A stretch of DNA of 64,000 bases from the NCBI GenBank assembly GCA_964476625.1, contig CAYZBJ010000001.1, positions 1 to 64,000 of the forward strand, written 5' to 3'. The translations under genes and the position numbers were made by a program. Source of the DNA: JAMLIN01 sp964476625 (GTDB taxonomy: Bacteria; Pseudomonadota; Gammaproteobacteria; Burkholderiales; Burkholderiaceae_E). The notes beneath the pieces are model-generated. The model had not been told where the DNA came from. It saw nothing but the letters and a program-made list of their open reading frames with translations, and searched no databases. Of the stretch, positions 7,433-17,238 are shown piece by piece (within the stretch, counting starts at the first letter, position 1; each line of letters starts with the position of its first letter).

Positions 7433-9278
7433 ACCGATTCGGGACGAGAACGCAACCTCCGGGCCACGGGCGATGCGACACCCGCGCCTCTGGGCGCCCG
7501 CGGTCGAGCGCATCGGGCTGCTCGTCTATGCGGACGCGGCCGGCGAACGCCTCGCCGACACGCGCGCGATGCTGCGCCGGCCCGACGGCTGGCACGAGGC
7601 GGCCGAGCCGCTCGCCGAAGGCGCGTACTACCGCTTCGGGTTGCCCGACGGCCTCGCGGTCCCGGATCCCGCCTCCCGCTGCCAGCCCGCCGACGTGCAT
7701 GGGCCGAGCCGCTGGATCCAGCCGCCCGCGCCAGGCTCGCCCTGGCGCATCCGGCCCTGGTACGAGCAGGTCATCTATGAACTGCATGTGGGCACCTTCA
7801 CCGCGGAGGGCTCCTTTCGCGCGGCGATCGACCGGCTCGACGAACTGGTCGAACTCGGCATCACCGCGATCGAGCTGATGCCGGTCGCGGACTTCCCGGG
7901 GCAGCGCAACTGGGGCTACGATGGTGTGCTGCCGTTCGCACCGGACGCTTGCTATGGCGAGCCCGCCGACCTGGTGGCGCTCGTCGACGCCGCCCACGAA
8001 CGCGGGCTCGCAATGCTGCTCGACGTCGTCTACAACCACTTCGGCCCGGACGGCAACTACCTGCACCTGTACGCGCCGCGGTTCTTCGACGCGCGGCGCA
8101 ACACGCCCTGGGGCGAGGCGATCGCGTTCGACGCGCCCGATGCCGCGCCGGTCCGCGAGTTCTTCGTCGACAACGCAGTCCACTGGATCCGGGGCTACGG
8201 CTTCGACGGCCTGCGCCTCGATGCGGTGCATGCGATCCTCGACGACTCCGATCCGCACCTGGTCCGCGAGATCGCGCGAAGGGCGGCCGCCGAGGCCGGC
8301 GCCGGCCGGACGGTGTTCCTGTTGCTCGAGAACGAGGACAATTCGGCGCGGCTGCTCGAACCGGATGGCGGCGGGGCGCCCGGCGCAACCGCACAATGGA
8401 ACGACGACCTGCACAATGCGCTCCATGTGCTGCTGACCGGCGAGCGCGACGGCTACTACGCCGATTTCGCCCACGATCCCGCCAGCCGGCTGGCCCGGGC
8501 ATTGGCCGAAGGCTTCGTCTACCAGGGGGAGCCCTCCTCGCTGCGAGGCGATCGGCCGCGCGGCGAGCCGAGCCGGCAACTGCCGACGACCGCGTTCGTC
8601 AATTTCGCCCAGAACCATGACCAGGTCGGCAACCGCGTCTTCGGCGAGCGGCTCGGCATGCTGCTGCGGCAGCGCGATCCGGCGAACGCCGAGCGGATCC
8701 TGCGGCTCGCGCTTGCCACCGTACTGCTCGCCCCGGGGATCCCGATGCTGTTCATGGGCGAGGAATTCGACAGCCGCTCGCCCTTCCTGTTCTTCTGCGA
8801 CCACGCCGGCGAACTCGGCAAGGTGGTGCGCGAGGGGCGGCAGCGCGAATTCGCCGACTTCATCGCGGCCAGCGGCCTCGATGCCCGGGACATCCCCGAC
8901 CCGCTCGCCGAGGCGAGCTTCGCCGCCTCGCGGATCGAGCCGCTCGCCGGGCTGGACGAGCAGCAGCGCGCGATGCGTGACTTCGTCAAGGCGACCATCG
9001 CGGTGCGCCGCCGGGTCGTCGTGCCCCTGCTCGCCAACGGCGCGCTCGCCGAATCGACCTGGCGTCGCGCCGGCGACGCCGCCCTGTCGGTCGACTGGGA
9101 ATTCGGGGGCGACCGCCGCCTGGTGCTGTTCGCGAACTATGGACCACACGAGACATCGATCCGGCCGCCGATCGCCATGCCGGGACGGGCCACCTACCAG
9201 CTCGGCGACGCCACGATCGGACCCGATTCGATCTTGCTCGGCGGCCATGCGCTGACGCTCCATGACCAGCGCGCCTGA
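7419..9278 (+). CDS. treZ: Maltooligosyltrehalose trehalohydrolase
   Basis: 619 aa GH13 enzyme that cuts trehalose from the maltooligosyltrehalose made by TreY. The N-terminal beta domain (LWAPAVERIGLLVYAD) leads into the barrel with YELHVGTFTAEGSFRAAI, MPVADFPGQRNWGYDG, nucleophile Asp in GFDGLRLDAVHAI, Glu in FLLLENEDN and Asp in FAQNHDQVGNR. The FMGEEFDSRSPFLFFCDH stretch is specific to TreZ. I chose ATG 7419, which overlaps the glgX stop by 14 bases; ATG 7473 would also keep the LWAP motif. Translationally coupled to both neighbours. Confidence 0.95.
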   Translation: MQAPEPIRDENATSGPRAMRHPRLWAPAVERIGLLVYADAAGERLADTRAMLRRPDGWHEAAEPLAEGAYYRFGLPDGLAVPDPASRCQPADVHGPSRWIQPPAPGSPWRIRPWYEQVIYELHVGTFTAEGSFRAAIDRLDELVELGITAIELMPVADFPGQRNWGYDGVLPFAPDACYGEPADLVALVDAAHERGLAMLLDVVYNHFGPDGNYLHLYAPRFFDARRNTPWGEAIAFDAPDAAPVREFFVDNAVHWIRGYGFDGLRLDAVHAILDDSDPHLVREIARRAAAEAGAGRTVFLLLENEDNSARLLEPDGGGAPGATAQWNDDLHNALHVLLTGERDGYYADFAHDPASRLARALAEGFVYQGEPSSLRGDRPRGEPSRQLPTTAFVNFAQNHDQVGNRVFGERLGMLLRQRDPANAERILRLALATVLLAPGIPMLFMGEEFDSRSPFLFFCDHAGELGKVVREGRQREFADFIAASGLDARDIPDPLAEASFAASRIEPLAGLDEQQRAMRDFVKATIAVRRRVVVPLLANGALAESTWRRAGDAALSVDWEFGGDRRLVLFANYGPHETSIRPPIAMPGRATYQLGDATIGPDSILLGGHALTLHDQRA

Positions 9279-11994
9279 CCGACCCTTGCCCGGCGCCGAC
9301 GGTCCCGCACCACTGCGTGCCACCTACCGGCTGCAGCTCAACCGGGATTTCGATTTCGCCGCGGCGACGCGGCTGGTCCCGTATCTCGCCCGCCTGGGCG
9401 TGAGCCATGCCTACTGCTCGCCGATCCTCGCGGCGCAGCCCGGCAGCACGCATGGCTACGACCTCGTCGATCCGTCCCGGATCGATCCCGCCCTCGGCGG
9501 CGACGCTGGCTTCGAAGCGTTCGCCCGGACGGCGCATGCCGCCGGCCTGGGGATCATGGTCGACATCGTGCCCAACCACATGGGCGTCGCCGGGCCCGCG
9601 AACCGGTGGTGGGACGATGTATTGCTTCACGGCGCCGACTCGCCGCATGCGCGCGTATTCGATATCGACTGGGACGCCGATCCCGGGCGACGCCTGCGCC
9701 TGCCCATCCTCGGGGAATCCATCGACGAGGCCCGTGATGCCGGCCACTTCGAACTGCAGCCAATCGCCGGTGGCGACTGGCGCCTTCGCTACCGCGAGCA
9801 CGACCTGCCGGTCGCACCGGCCGGCATCGCCGCATTGCGCGAGCGCACGGGCGAGCCGGCGCACGCCGGCGTGCTGCGCGATCCCGACGCGCTCGATGCC
9901 CTGCTCGACGCCCAGCACTACCGCCTGCTGCACTGGACCGAAGCGGCACGCACGATCAACTACCGGCGCTTCTTCGAGGTCTCGACCCTGGCCGGTGTGC
10001 GCGTCGAAGACCCGGCCGTCTTCGACCTGATGCACGAACGGCTCCTCGGGCTCGTCGAGCACGGCCTCATCGACGCCTTGCGCATCGACCATCCGGACGG
10101 ACTGCGTGATCCGGCCGGCTATCTCCGGCACCTGCAGGCGGCGATCGCGGCGCGCCGGCCGGACGGTGCCCCGCCGTTCCACATCGCCGTCGAGAAAATC
10201 CTGGCGCCCGGCGAAGCACTGCCGGCGGACTGGCCGGTCGCCGGCACGACCGGCTACGACTTCGCGAACCAGGTCGCCGGCCTGATGGTCGACGGCGACC
10301 GGGTCCCGGCGCTCGATGCCGCCTGGCGCGATTTCACGGATGCAAGCGTGGCCACCTTCGCCGACGTGGCCCGCGGCGCGCGCCGGGAGATCCTGTTCGA
10401 TGCCTTCGGCAGCGAACTGCGCCGGCTCGTCGGACTCGCGCTCGCGGCGAAGGCCGGCGACGAGCCGGGGATCTGGCCGGCGCTGGTCGAAGTGATCGCC
10501 GCGTTCCCGGTCTATCGCAGCTACCGGGTGCCGGGCGAGCCGCCCGGCGCCGCCGACCGCGCTGCGATCGAACAGGCCTGCCGGGTCGCGCGATCGCAGA
10601 TCGAAGCCACCGAAGGGGAGCAGCGCGAACTGGCGCTCGCTTCGCTCGAATCGCTCGCCGAGCTCCTGCTCGGCATGCCGGAGGACCCGACGGCCTGGGA
10701 GTTCATCGCGCGGTTCCAGCAGCTCACCGCGCCGGTCGCCGCCAAGGGCGTCGAGGACACCGCGATCTATCGCTTCGCCCGGATCGCCTCTGTCAATGGC
10801 GTGGGCGGCGATCCGGACCTCGTCGGGCTTTCGGTCGACCGCTTCCACCAGGCCTGCGAGCGCCGGCTCGCCGAGTGGCCCGATGCGATGCTGGCGACCT
10901 CGACCCATGACAACAAGCGCAGCGAGGACGTCACGATGCGGATCGACGTCATCAGCGAGGCGCCCGAAGCATGGGCCACGATCGCGTCCGGCTGGCGCGA
11001 TGCCATGCGCCTCGCCGACGATCCGCCGCGTGACGACGCCGGGCCCCTGCCGCCACCGAATCCGGGCGACCTGTACCTGCTGATGCAGACGGCGCTCGGC
11101 GCATGGCCGACTCCGCCCCCGCCGGCGGGCGAATCACCCCTGTCCGGCGCGCAGCGCGCGGCCTTTGCCGAAAGGCTCGTCGCGTACATGACCAAGGCCT
11201 GCCGCGAGGCGAAGCGCGAAACCCGGTGGACCGCGCCCGATTCCCGCTACGAGGCATCGATCGCGGCGACGGTCGGGCGGCTGCTCGCAGCGACCCATGG
11301 CGAACCGACCTGGTTCGCCGCCCATCTTCGCTGGTACGGCGGCATCAATTCACTGGCCCTGGCCGTGCTCAAGCTCACGGCGCCGGGGGTGGCCGACATC
11401 TATCGTGGCGCCGAACTCGTCGACGACTCGCTGGTCGACCCGGACAACCGGCGTCCGGTCGACTTCGAGCGGCGACGGATGCTGCTCGACGAGCTGGGCG
11501 CAGTCGCACCCGATGCGATCGCGGCGCACCTCGACGCCTGGTGGGCGGCGCACGATTTCGACCGGCTCAAGCTCTGGTGCCTGCATCGCCTGCTCGTGGC
11601 GCGCCGCGACGAACCGGCGCTGTTCGCACGCGCCGACTACCTGCCGGTGGTCGTGCGCGGACCACGCGCGCGCCACCTGGTGGCATTTGCCCGCCGGCTC
11701 GCCGATTCGAGCGGCGAACGCGTACTGCTCGTCCTCGCGCTGCGCTTGCCGCTGGCACTCGCACTCGAGCCGGGCCGCCGCCTCGACGAGGCGAAGCTCT
11801 GGGAAGGCACCGCGATCGATATCGCTGGCGCCGCGCTGCCGCCAGGCCGCTACCGCGACCTCCTCGACGGCCGCGACTGCCGCGTCGACGAAGGCATCGT
11901 GCCGGTCGCGAGCCTGCTCGGCACGCTGCCCTGCGCGGTCCTGGCGAATATTGCCGGCGAAGCGATCGGCAAGGACGCCGCCGGCACATCCTGA
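9262..11994 (+). CDS. treY: Maltooligosyltrehalose synthase
   Basis: 910 aa GH13 enzyme that isomerises the reducing-end alpha-1,4 link of a maltodextrin to an alpha-1,1 link. Family hallmarks: ATYRLQLNRDFDFAAA at the N-terminus, YCSPILAAQPGSTHGYD, DIVPNHMGV, INYRRFFEVSTLAGVRVED, nucleophile in IDALRIDHPDGLRDP, Glu in IAVEKILAPGE, and STHDNKRSEDVTMRI near the third Asp. The full-length C-terminus (PGVADIYRGAEL) is present. ATG 9262 overlaps the treZ stop by 17 bases. Together with glgX and treZ this gives a complete glycogen-to-trehalose route in one transcript. Confidence 0.95.
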   Translation: MTSAPDRPLPGADGPAPLRATYRLQLNRDFDFAAATRLVPYLARLGVSHAYCSPILAAQPGSTHGYDLVDPSRIDPALGGDAGFEAFARTAHAAGLGIMVDIVPNHMGVAGPANRWWDDVLLHGADSPHARVFDIDWDADPGRRLRLPILGESIDEARDAGHFELQPIAGGDWRLRYREHDLPVAPAGIAALRERTGEPAHAGVLRDPDALDALLDAQHYRLLHWTEAARTINYRRFFEVSTLAGVRVEDPAVFDLMHERLLGLVEHGLIDALRIDHPDGLRDPAGYLRHLQAAIAARRPDGAPPFHIAVEKILAPGEALPADWPVAGTTGYDFANQVAGLMVDGDRVPALDAAWRDFTDASVATFADVARGARREILFDAFGSELRRLVGLALAAKAGDEPGIWPALVEVIAAFPVYRSYRVPGEPPGAADRAAIEQACRVARSQIEATEGEQRELALASLESLAELLLGMPEDPTAWEFIARFQQLTAPVAAKGVEDTAIYRFARIASVNGVGGDPDLVGLSVDRFHQACERRLAEWPDAMLATSTHDNKRSEDVTMRIDVISEAPEAWATIASGWRDAMRLADDPPRDDAGPLPPPNPGDLYLLMQTALGAWPTPPPPAGESPLSGAQRAAFAERLVAYMTKACREAKRETRWTAPDSRYEASIAATVGRLLAATHGEPTWFAAHLRWYGGINSLALAVLKLTAPGVADIYRGAELVDDSLVDPDNRRPVDFERRRMLLDELGAVAPDAIAAHLDAWWAAHDFDRLKLWCLHRLLVARRDEPALFARADYLPVVVRGPRARHLVAFARRLADSSGERVLLVLALRLPLALALEPGRRLDEAKLWEGTAIDIAGAALPPGRYRDLLDGRDCRVDEGIVPVASLLGTLPCAVLANIAGEAIGKDAAGTS

Positions 11995-12084
11995 TCGCGA
12001 TCCGGCAGCCGGTCGGTAGCTTTGGGGGTCGCCGCGACAGGCGCATTCCTTGCAGTACACGGATCCGGGCTCGACCCATCCTGC

Positions 12085-12375
12085 GTAGCGGTCTTCGCGG
12101 CCGACCATGTCTACCGGATGGACGTGGCGCAGATGATCGATGCCCATCGCCGCACCCGGGCCGGCATCACCGTGTCCGCCCTCCCCGTGCCGCTTGCGGA
12201 GGCACGCGGGTTCGGCGTGCTGCAGACCGAGGCCGACGGCCGGATCACCGGATTCCAGGAGAAGCCGGACCATCCGGCGCCCATGCCCCTCGATCCCGGC
12301 CTGGCGTATGCCTCCATGGGCAACTATGTTTTCGATACCGGGGTACTGTGCGACGCGCTCCGGCAGGCCGCGCAC
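12085..12375 (+). pseudogene. glgC: glgC (glucose-1-phosphate adenylyltransferase) fragment
   Basis: About 97 codons match the middle of ADP-glucose pyrophosphorylase: FAADHVYRMDVAQMIDAH, then GITVSALPVPLAEARGFGVL and GRITGFQEKPDHPAP, then YASMGNYVFDTGVLCDAL. The N-terminal nucleotide-binding GGxGTRL region and the C-terminal beta-helix are absent, and a stop follows at 12403. No ribosome-binding site precedes it. It is a relic of a glycogen synthesis gene directly after treY. It suggests that glg and tre genes once formed one cluster and that ADP-glucose synthesis is now done elsewhere or lost. The remaining sequence of the 11995-12469 stretch holds nothing else I can recognise. Confidence 0.8.
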
Positions 12376-12469
12376 GAGGGCCCTGCCCCCGGCGCGCGGC
12401 CGTAGCCGCCGCGATGCGCCGCGGCGCAATGCCGGGCAGCCGGTCGCGGCCGGCCAGCCGGGCGGCTGA

Positions 12470-13285
12470 TCAGCTGTCGTACCAGAGCACCTGGCTGCCC
12501 ACCGCCAGCAGGCGGCCGTCCCGGCCCCACAGCTGGATGCGCTGGTCCTGGAAGTTGCGGCAGAAGCGGTCGCCATCGGCCACGCCGAGCACCGGGGTCG
12601 TACCCTGGGCGGCCAGCTCGGCTTCGTCGACATGGAAGTAGGTGCTCAGGGTCACGGTGCCCATCTTCGCCCCGATGCCGCGCGCATGCAGCACCCGCGG
12701 GAAGAAGGCATCGGACAGGGCCGCGAGCGAGAACCAGTCGAGCGGTCGGGGTTGGCGATCGTCGAGCCAGACGACCGATCGCTGACTGTGCAGGGGGTCA
12801 TGGATGCTGCGCGAGAGCACGGGCCGGCCGGCGACGAAGCGGAACCGGTAGTTCTGCAGCCAGGGCATCCAGCGGGTAGTGTCGAAGGGCTCGATTGATT
12901 CGGGCGGCGGCGCATCGGGCATCGTCGCGGGCTGGTGGGCCCAGGTCTCGACCCGGTTGGCGAACACGAACGTGGCGGTCGACAGCACCTTGTCGCGCTG
13001 GCGCAGCTCGACCGACCAGTGCTGGGTGGTCCGTCCGCCCCGCACCAGGGTCGCGACGAGGTCGAACTCGCCCTCGCCGATCAGCCCGCCGAAGTTGATC
13101 GTCATCGCCACCGGGGTGCCCTGGCGAGCGGGATCGTCGAGCACCGCGCGCAGCATGACCGCGGCGGTCAGCCCGCCGAAGGGGCCGGCGAAATTCCAGT
13201 AGGCGGGCGAGGTGTGGCCGACGAGGACGCCGTCGTCGCGCCGGGTGAGCCGGCAGGCTTCGTCGAAGGGATGGAGCGGGTTCAT
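12470..13285 (-). CDS. Acyl-CoA thioesterase family protein (double hot-dog)
   Basis: 271 aa, TesB-like thioesterase of the type with two fused hot-dog domains, cytoplasmic. The N-terminal hot-dog shows SPAYWNFAGPFGGLTAAVMLRA. The C-terminal one has FSLAALSDAFFPRVLH, then TVTLSTYFHVDEAEL and LGVADGDRFCRNFQDQ. Likely reaction is hydrolysis of a medium-chain or branched acyl-CoA. The start at 13285 (MNPLHPFDEA) fits the family; a longer open frame upstream has a shadow composition. It is the last gene of a minus-strand run with an MFS exporter and a MaoC-type hydratase. Confidence 0.82.
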   Translation of the reverse strand: MNPLHPFDEACRLTRRDDGVLVGHTSPAYWNFAGPFGGLTAAVMLRAVLDDPARQGTPVAMTINFGGLIGEGEFDLVATLVRGGRTTQHWSVELRQRDKVLSTATFVFANRVETWAHQPATMPDAPPPESIEPFDTTRWMPWLQNYRFRFVAGRPVLSRSIHDPLHSQRSVVWLDDRQPRPLDWFSLAALSDAFFPRVLHARGIGAKMGTVTLSTYFHVDEAELAAQGTTPVLGVADGDRFCRNFQDQRIQLWGRDGRLLAVGSQVLWYDS

Positions 13286-13340
13286 CGATTCATGTCGTCG
13301 GTCTTGTTGCAGTGCATTGTGCCGCAAGCCCGGCCCGGGG

Positions 13341-14519
13341 CTAGCGTCGCTCGGCGCCCACCCAGAGCGCCACTGCGATCGCGGCGAATGCCGCGCCGCC
13401 AAACGCAGGGCCCGGCCAGCCGAAGCGGGCATGCAGCACCGTGCCGAGCAGCGGGCCGAAGGCGCCGATACCGAACACCACCGTCATGTAGAGCGCGTTG
13501 ATCCGGCTGCGGGCCGACGCCGACAACTGGTAGAGCGCCCTCTGGCCGACGACCTGGTTGGTCTGCACCAGCGCATCGATCACGAGCGCCCCGAGGCCGA
13601 AGCCGACCAGGGCGCCGGCGGGCACCACCCAGCCCGAGAGCAGCAGCATCGCGCAGGTACCGACGATCGCCACCCCGGTCGCGACCCGGCCATGGCCCCG
13701 GTCGGCAAGGCGTCCCGCCAGGGGCGCGGCCAGCGCGCCGCCGGCCCCGGCGAGCGCGAACAGGGCGATGCCGTCCTGCCCGAGGCCGAAGCGGGCCGCG
13801 AGTTCGAGCGGGGCGGCGGTCCAGAACATGTTGAAGGCGAGGAACAGCAGCGCCTGCCAAGTGGCGCGCCGGCGGATCAGGGGCTCGTCGCGCCAGAGGG
13901 TTCGCAAGGAGCCGAACAACTCCCCGGGATCGGGACGACGGGGTGGTTCCCGTCGCGGCAGGTAGCGGGCGAGCAGCAGGCCGAGCAGGACCGTCAGGAC
14001 CAGCGCGGTCCAGAACACCGCGCGCCAGTCGGCAAGCCAGGTGACGAAGCTCGCGAAGGGGCGCGCGAGCATGATGCCGCCGAGCAGGCCGCCGGTCACC
14101 AGTCCGATGACCCGCCCCTGCCTCTCGGCCGGCACGAGGAAGGAAGCCATCGGCACCATCACCTGCGATGCGGTCGCGCAGACGCCGAGCATCGCGCAGG
14201 CGAGGAGGAAGACGGCGGCCGTGGTCGCCATCGCCACCGCGGCCAGCGAGAGGACCACCCCGGCCACCGCCAGCAGGATCAGCCGGCGGTTCTCGTAGCG
14301 GTCGGCAAGCGGCACGAGCAACGCGAACCCGAGGCCGCTGCCGACCTGGGTCAGGGTGACGGTGGCGCCCGTCATCTCGCTCGACAAGCCGATGTCGGCG
14401 CCGATCTCGGCGATGAGGGTCTGGCTCAGGTAGTTGTTCGCCACCAGCACGCCGCAGGCGACGGCCAGCAACGCAATGACCGGCCCCTTGGCCTGCGGCG
14501 CCCCGGCTTCGCTTTGCAA
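13341..14519 (-). CDS. MFS transporter (sugar/drug efflux type)
   Basis: 392 aa with twelve predicted membrane helices and no large soluble part. The N-terminal half has the MFS loop-2/3 motif in the form PLADRYENRRLIL, and the opening helix has the LLAVACGVLVANNYLSQTLIAEIGADIGLS pattern (residues about 14-43) of YnfM/YdhP-like efflux proteins. Helix 5 has a GGLLGGIMLARP stretch. The substrate cannot be read from sequence. It lies between the hydratase and the thioesterase on the same strand, so export of an organic acid or a drug is possible. 55 bases separate it from the thioesterase start. Confidence 0.85.
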   Translation of the reverse strand: MQSEAGAPQAKGPVIALLAVACGVLVANNYLSQTLIAEIGADIGLSSEMTGATVTLTQVGSGLGFALLVPLADRYENRRLILLAVAGVVLSLAAVAMATTAAVFLLACAMLGVCATASQVMVPMASFLVPAERQGRVIGLVTGGLLGGIMLARPFASFVTWLADWRAVFWTALVLTVLLGLLLARYLPRREPPRRPDPGELFGSLRTLWRDEPLIRRRATWQALLFLAFNMFWTAAPLELAARFGLGQDGIALFALAGAGGALAAPLAGRLADRGHGRVATGVAIVGTCAMLLLSGWVVPAGALVGFGLGALVIDALVQTNQVVGQRALYQLSASARSRINALYMTVVFGIGAFGPLLGTVLHARFGWPGPAFGGAAFAAIAVALWVGAERR

Positions 14520-14600
14520 CGCGCTACTTCGGCCCGGCCGGCCAGTCCCGCGCGACCGCCGGATCGACGGCGCGCAGCAGGACGGGGCCGGCCATGGCGT

Positions 14601-15443
14601 TCAGGCCGGCACCAGCATGCCGCCGTCGATGACCGCCGCGCCACTGCTGTCGAGGGTGCGGAAAGCAACCGACTCGTTGCCGCGCCAGCCTTGCACCACC
14701 AGGAGTTCGCCCGGCAGTACCGGCTTGGTGAACCGGGCCGAGATCGAGCTCAGGTGCTGGGCGCCGAGGGCGCCCAGCAGCACCCGGGCGGTGATCCCGT
14801 AGGTGCACAGGCCATGGAGGATCGGCCGCGGGAAACCGCCCCGGGTCGCGAAGGCCGGATCGCTGTGCAGAGGGTTGCGATCGGCGCATAGCCGATAGAG
14901 CAATGCCTGGTCGGGCCGGGTCTGCACCGACACCTCGATGTCCGGCGCGCGATCGGGCACCGCCGGTCGCTGGCCGCCGGACTTCCGATTGGGGTCGAAG
15001 CCGCCTTCGCCGCGGATGAAGGCCGAGGCCCGCGAGGTGAACAGGCGCTTGCCGCTGGCGGCATCGGTGGCCTCGAAGGCGGTGGTCACCAGCGCGCCGG
15101 AACCCTTGTCGACGATCGACTCGATCCGCGCTTCCAGCCGGGCCCGGCCCTCGAGCGGAAGGGGTCCGTCGAGCTCGAGGCTCTGCTCCGCATGCACCAG
15201 CTTGGTGTGGTCGATCTCGCCGAAGTCGGGCCGCACCTTCGCGAGTTGCGTGAGGATCAGCCCGAAGGTCGGCAGCACCCGCAGGTTGACCCCCGCGGTG
15301 TTCTCGGTGGTCAGGTCGAGCTCGGCCAGTGGGTCGGCCTGCCCGGCGCCGACGCCCAGGGCATAGAGCATCACGTCGCGCGAGTCCCAGCCGACTTCCA
15401 CCGGGCCAGCCTGCTGGCCGATCGCATCGAGATTGACGGGCAT
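14601..15443 (-). CDS. MaoC-type (R)-specific enoyl-CoA hydratase, double hot-dog
   Basis: 280 aa, resembles hydratase 2 of the multifunctional peroxisomal enzyme. The N-terminal hot-dog starts GWDSRDVMLYALGVGAG. The C-terminal one holds the hydratase motif around YRLCADRNPLHSDPAFA with catalytic Asp, Asn and His, then GFPRPILHGLCTYG. Reaction: hydration of trans-2-enoyl-CoA to (R)-3-hydroxyacyl-CoA, or a steroid or branched-chain equivalent. ATG 15443 has GGAGA about 5 bases upstream; an in-frame upstream extension lacks homology. First gene of the run with the MFS exporter and thioesterase. Confidence 0.88.
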   Translation of the reverse strand: MPVNLDAIGQQAGPVEVGWDSRDVMLYALGVGAGQADPLAELDLTTENTAGVNLRVLPTFGLILTQLAKVRPDFGEIDHTKLVHAEQSLELDGPLPLEGRARLEARIESIVDKGSGALVTTAFEATDAASGKRLFTSRASAFIRGEGGFDPNRKSGGQRPAVPDRAPDIEVSVQTRPDQALLYRLCADRNPLHSDPAFATRGGFPRPILHGLCTYGITARVLLGALGAQHLSSISARFTKPVLPGELLVVQGWRGNESVAFRTLDSSGAAVIDGGMLVPA

Positions 15444-15621
15444 CCTGTCTCCAATCGGGAATGTTGCCAAGTAGCCGAAGCGTACCCCAAGCAGCGCCGC
15501 CGCAGGACGCCCGATTGGCGCGCTGACGGATTGCCCCGACAATGTGGTGATCACTGACTAGCGGCACGAGCGACCAGCGGCACAGGCGGCCCGACGAACG
15601 GCCGGGCCGGTCGACCCATCC

Positions 15622-17238
15622 ATGAGCATGCTCGCGATCCTCGGGGGGCTCGCCGGCGGCATCGGCCTGTTCATGCTCGGCATGGGCCTGATGACCGACG
15701 GGCTCAAGCTCGCCGCCGGCCCGGCGCTCGAGCGCATCCTCGCCCGCTCGACGAGCACCCGGATCCGCGGGCTCGCCTCGGGCGCCCTGGTCACCGCGCT
15801 GGTCCAGTCCTCGACCGCGATCACCGTCGCCACGATCGGCTTCGTCAATGCGGGGCTGCTGAATCTCTCGCAGGCGATCTGGGTGGTCTTCGGCTCGAAC
15901 GTCGGCAGCACCATGACCGGCTGGCTGGTTGCCCTGGTGGGCCTGCAGTTCGACATCCAGGCGCTGGCCCTGCCGCTGATCGGCATCGGCATGGTCCTGC
16001 GGCTGACCGGCCAGGGCACCCGGCGCGGTTCGCTCGGCACCGCGCTGGCCGGCTTCGGCCTGCTCTTCCTCGGCATCGACATGTTGCGCGACGCCTTCGC
16101 CGCGCTGCCGGCGGACTTCACCCTGCCGGCCGGAGAGGACTGGACGAGCGTACTGGTCCAGGTGCTTGCCGGATTCATGATGACCCTGGTGATGCAGTCC
16201 TCGGCCGCCTCGCTGACGATCGCGCTGACCGCCGCCGAAGGCGGCCTGCTGACGATCCAGGGCGCGGCAGCGGTGGTGATCGGCGCCAACGTGGGCACCA
16301 CGGCGACGGCGGTGATCGCTGCCATCGGCGCCACGCCCAGCGCACGCAGGGTGGCCGCCGCCCATGTGCTGCTCAACGTGATCGCCGCGATCGTCGCGCT
16401 GGCGCTGCTGCCCTGGATGCTGCGCGCCATCGTCGCGACCAGCGAATGGATCGGGCTCGGGGCCGCCCCGGCGCCCACCATCGCGCTCTACCACACCGCG
16501 TTCAACCTGCTCGGCGTGGCCCTGGTCTGGCCGCTGGCCAACCGCATGATCGTCTTCCTGCAATCGCGCTTCCGGGCGGCGCCGGACGACGAGGCGCGGC
16601 CGCAGTTCCTCGACCGGACGGTCCTCGCCGTGCCGGAGATCGCCATCGCCGCGCTCGAGCGCGAGCTGCACGCGATGGGCGAAGCGAGCCGGCGCCTCCT
16701 GCTCGAGACTCTTGCCGACCCGCGGGCGCCGCCCGAGGCCGGGATGCGCCGGCTCGAAGCCAGCGGCGACGCGATCGGCGAGTTCATCATCCAGCTGAGC
16801 CGGGAAAGCATGTCGGACGAATCGGCCCATCGGCTGCCCGAGATCCTGCGCGTCGCGAGGCATTACGAGTCGGCCGCCTACTTCGCGCTCGAGGCGGCGC
16901 GGGCATTGTGCGAACCGGCGGCCAGGCTCGACGCGGCCGCACTCGGGTATCCTGCATTTCGCGAGGCGGCGCAACGGCTGCTCGCGCGGGCATCGCCGGG
17001 TGCGCCCGCCGACGACGAGTTGCCGGACGCACAGGCAAGCGCCGACTTCACGGCGGCCTACGATCGCTTCAAGTCGGGCCTACTGGCGAGCGGCGCGAGG
17101 GGCGACCTGCCGCTGGACACGATGGAAAGCTGGTTGCGGGCGGCAAGCGGACTGCGTCGCTCGCTCGATGAAGCGATCAAGGCGTCGCGCAGGTCGACGC
17201 CCCCAATGGCAGGGCCGACTGCGACAATCGATCCATGA
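15622..17238 (+). CDS. Na/Pi cotransporter family protein with PhoU-like tail
   Basis: 538 aa. Residues about 1-310 form the membrane domain of the Na/Pi cotransporter (NptA/YjbB) family with its two inverted repeats, each carrying a QSS motif (LVQSSTAITVATIGF and VMQSSAASLTIALT). GSNVGSTMTGWLVAL and GANVGTTATAVI are the matching repeat loops. Residues about 330-530 are helical and soluble and resemble PhoU. Likely role: phosphate movement across the inner membrane, possibly export. It is coupled by ATGA to the DUF502 gene downstream. A 178-base space separates it from the divergent MaoC-type gene. Confidence 0.9.
   Translation: MSMLAILGGLAGGIGLFMLGMGLMTDGLKLAAGPALERILARSTSTRIRGLASGALVTALVQSSTAITVATIGFVNAGLLNLSQAIWVVFGSNVGSTMTGWLVALVGLQFDIQALALPLIGIGMVLRLTGQGTRRGSLGTALAGFGLLFLGIDMLRDAFAALPADFTLPAGEDWTSVLVQVLAGFMMTLVMQSSAASLTIALTAAEGGLLTIQGAAAVVIGANVGTTATAVIAAIGATPSARRVAAAHVLLNVIAAIVALALLPWMLRAIVATSEWIGLGAAPAPTIALYHTAFNLLGVALVWPLANRMIVFLQSRFRAAPDDEARPQFLDRTVLAVPEIAIAALERELHAMGEASRRLLLETLADPRAPPEAGMRRLEASGDAIGEFIIQLSRESMSDESAHRLPEILRVARHYESAAYFALEAARALCEPAARLDAAALGYPAFREAAQRLLARASPGAPADDELPDAQASADFTAAYDRFKSGLLASGARGDLPLDTMESWLRAASGLRRSLDEAIKASRRSTPPMAGPTATIDP

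Noticed and set aside
5135..7513. 792-codon minus-strand frame opposite glgX
   Set aside because: Complementary to a clear GH13 gene and without recognisable motifs.
14524..16974. 816-codon minus-strand frame across the MaoC-type and Na/Pi genes
   Set aside because: Its sequence is the antisense of two well-supported genes and shows the typical Asp/Arg/His/Gln shadow composition.
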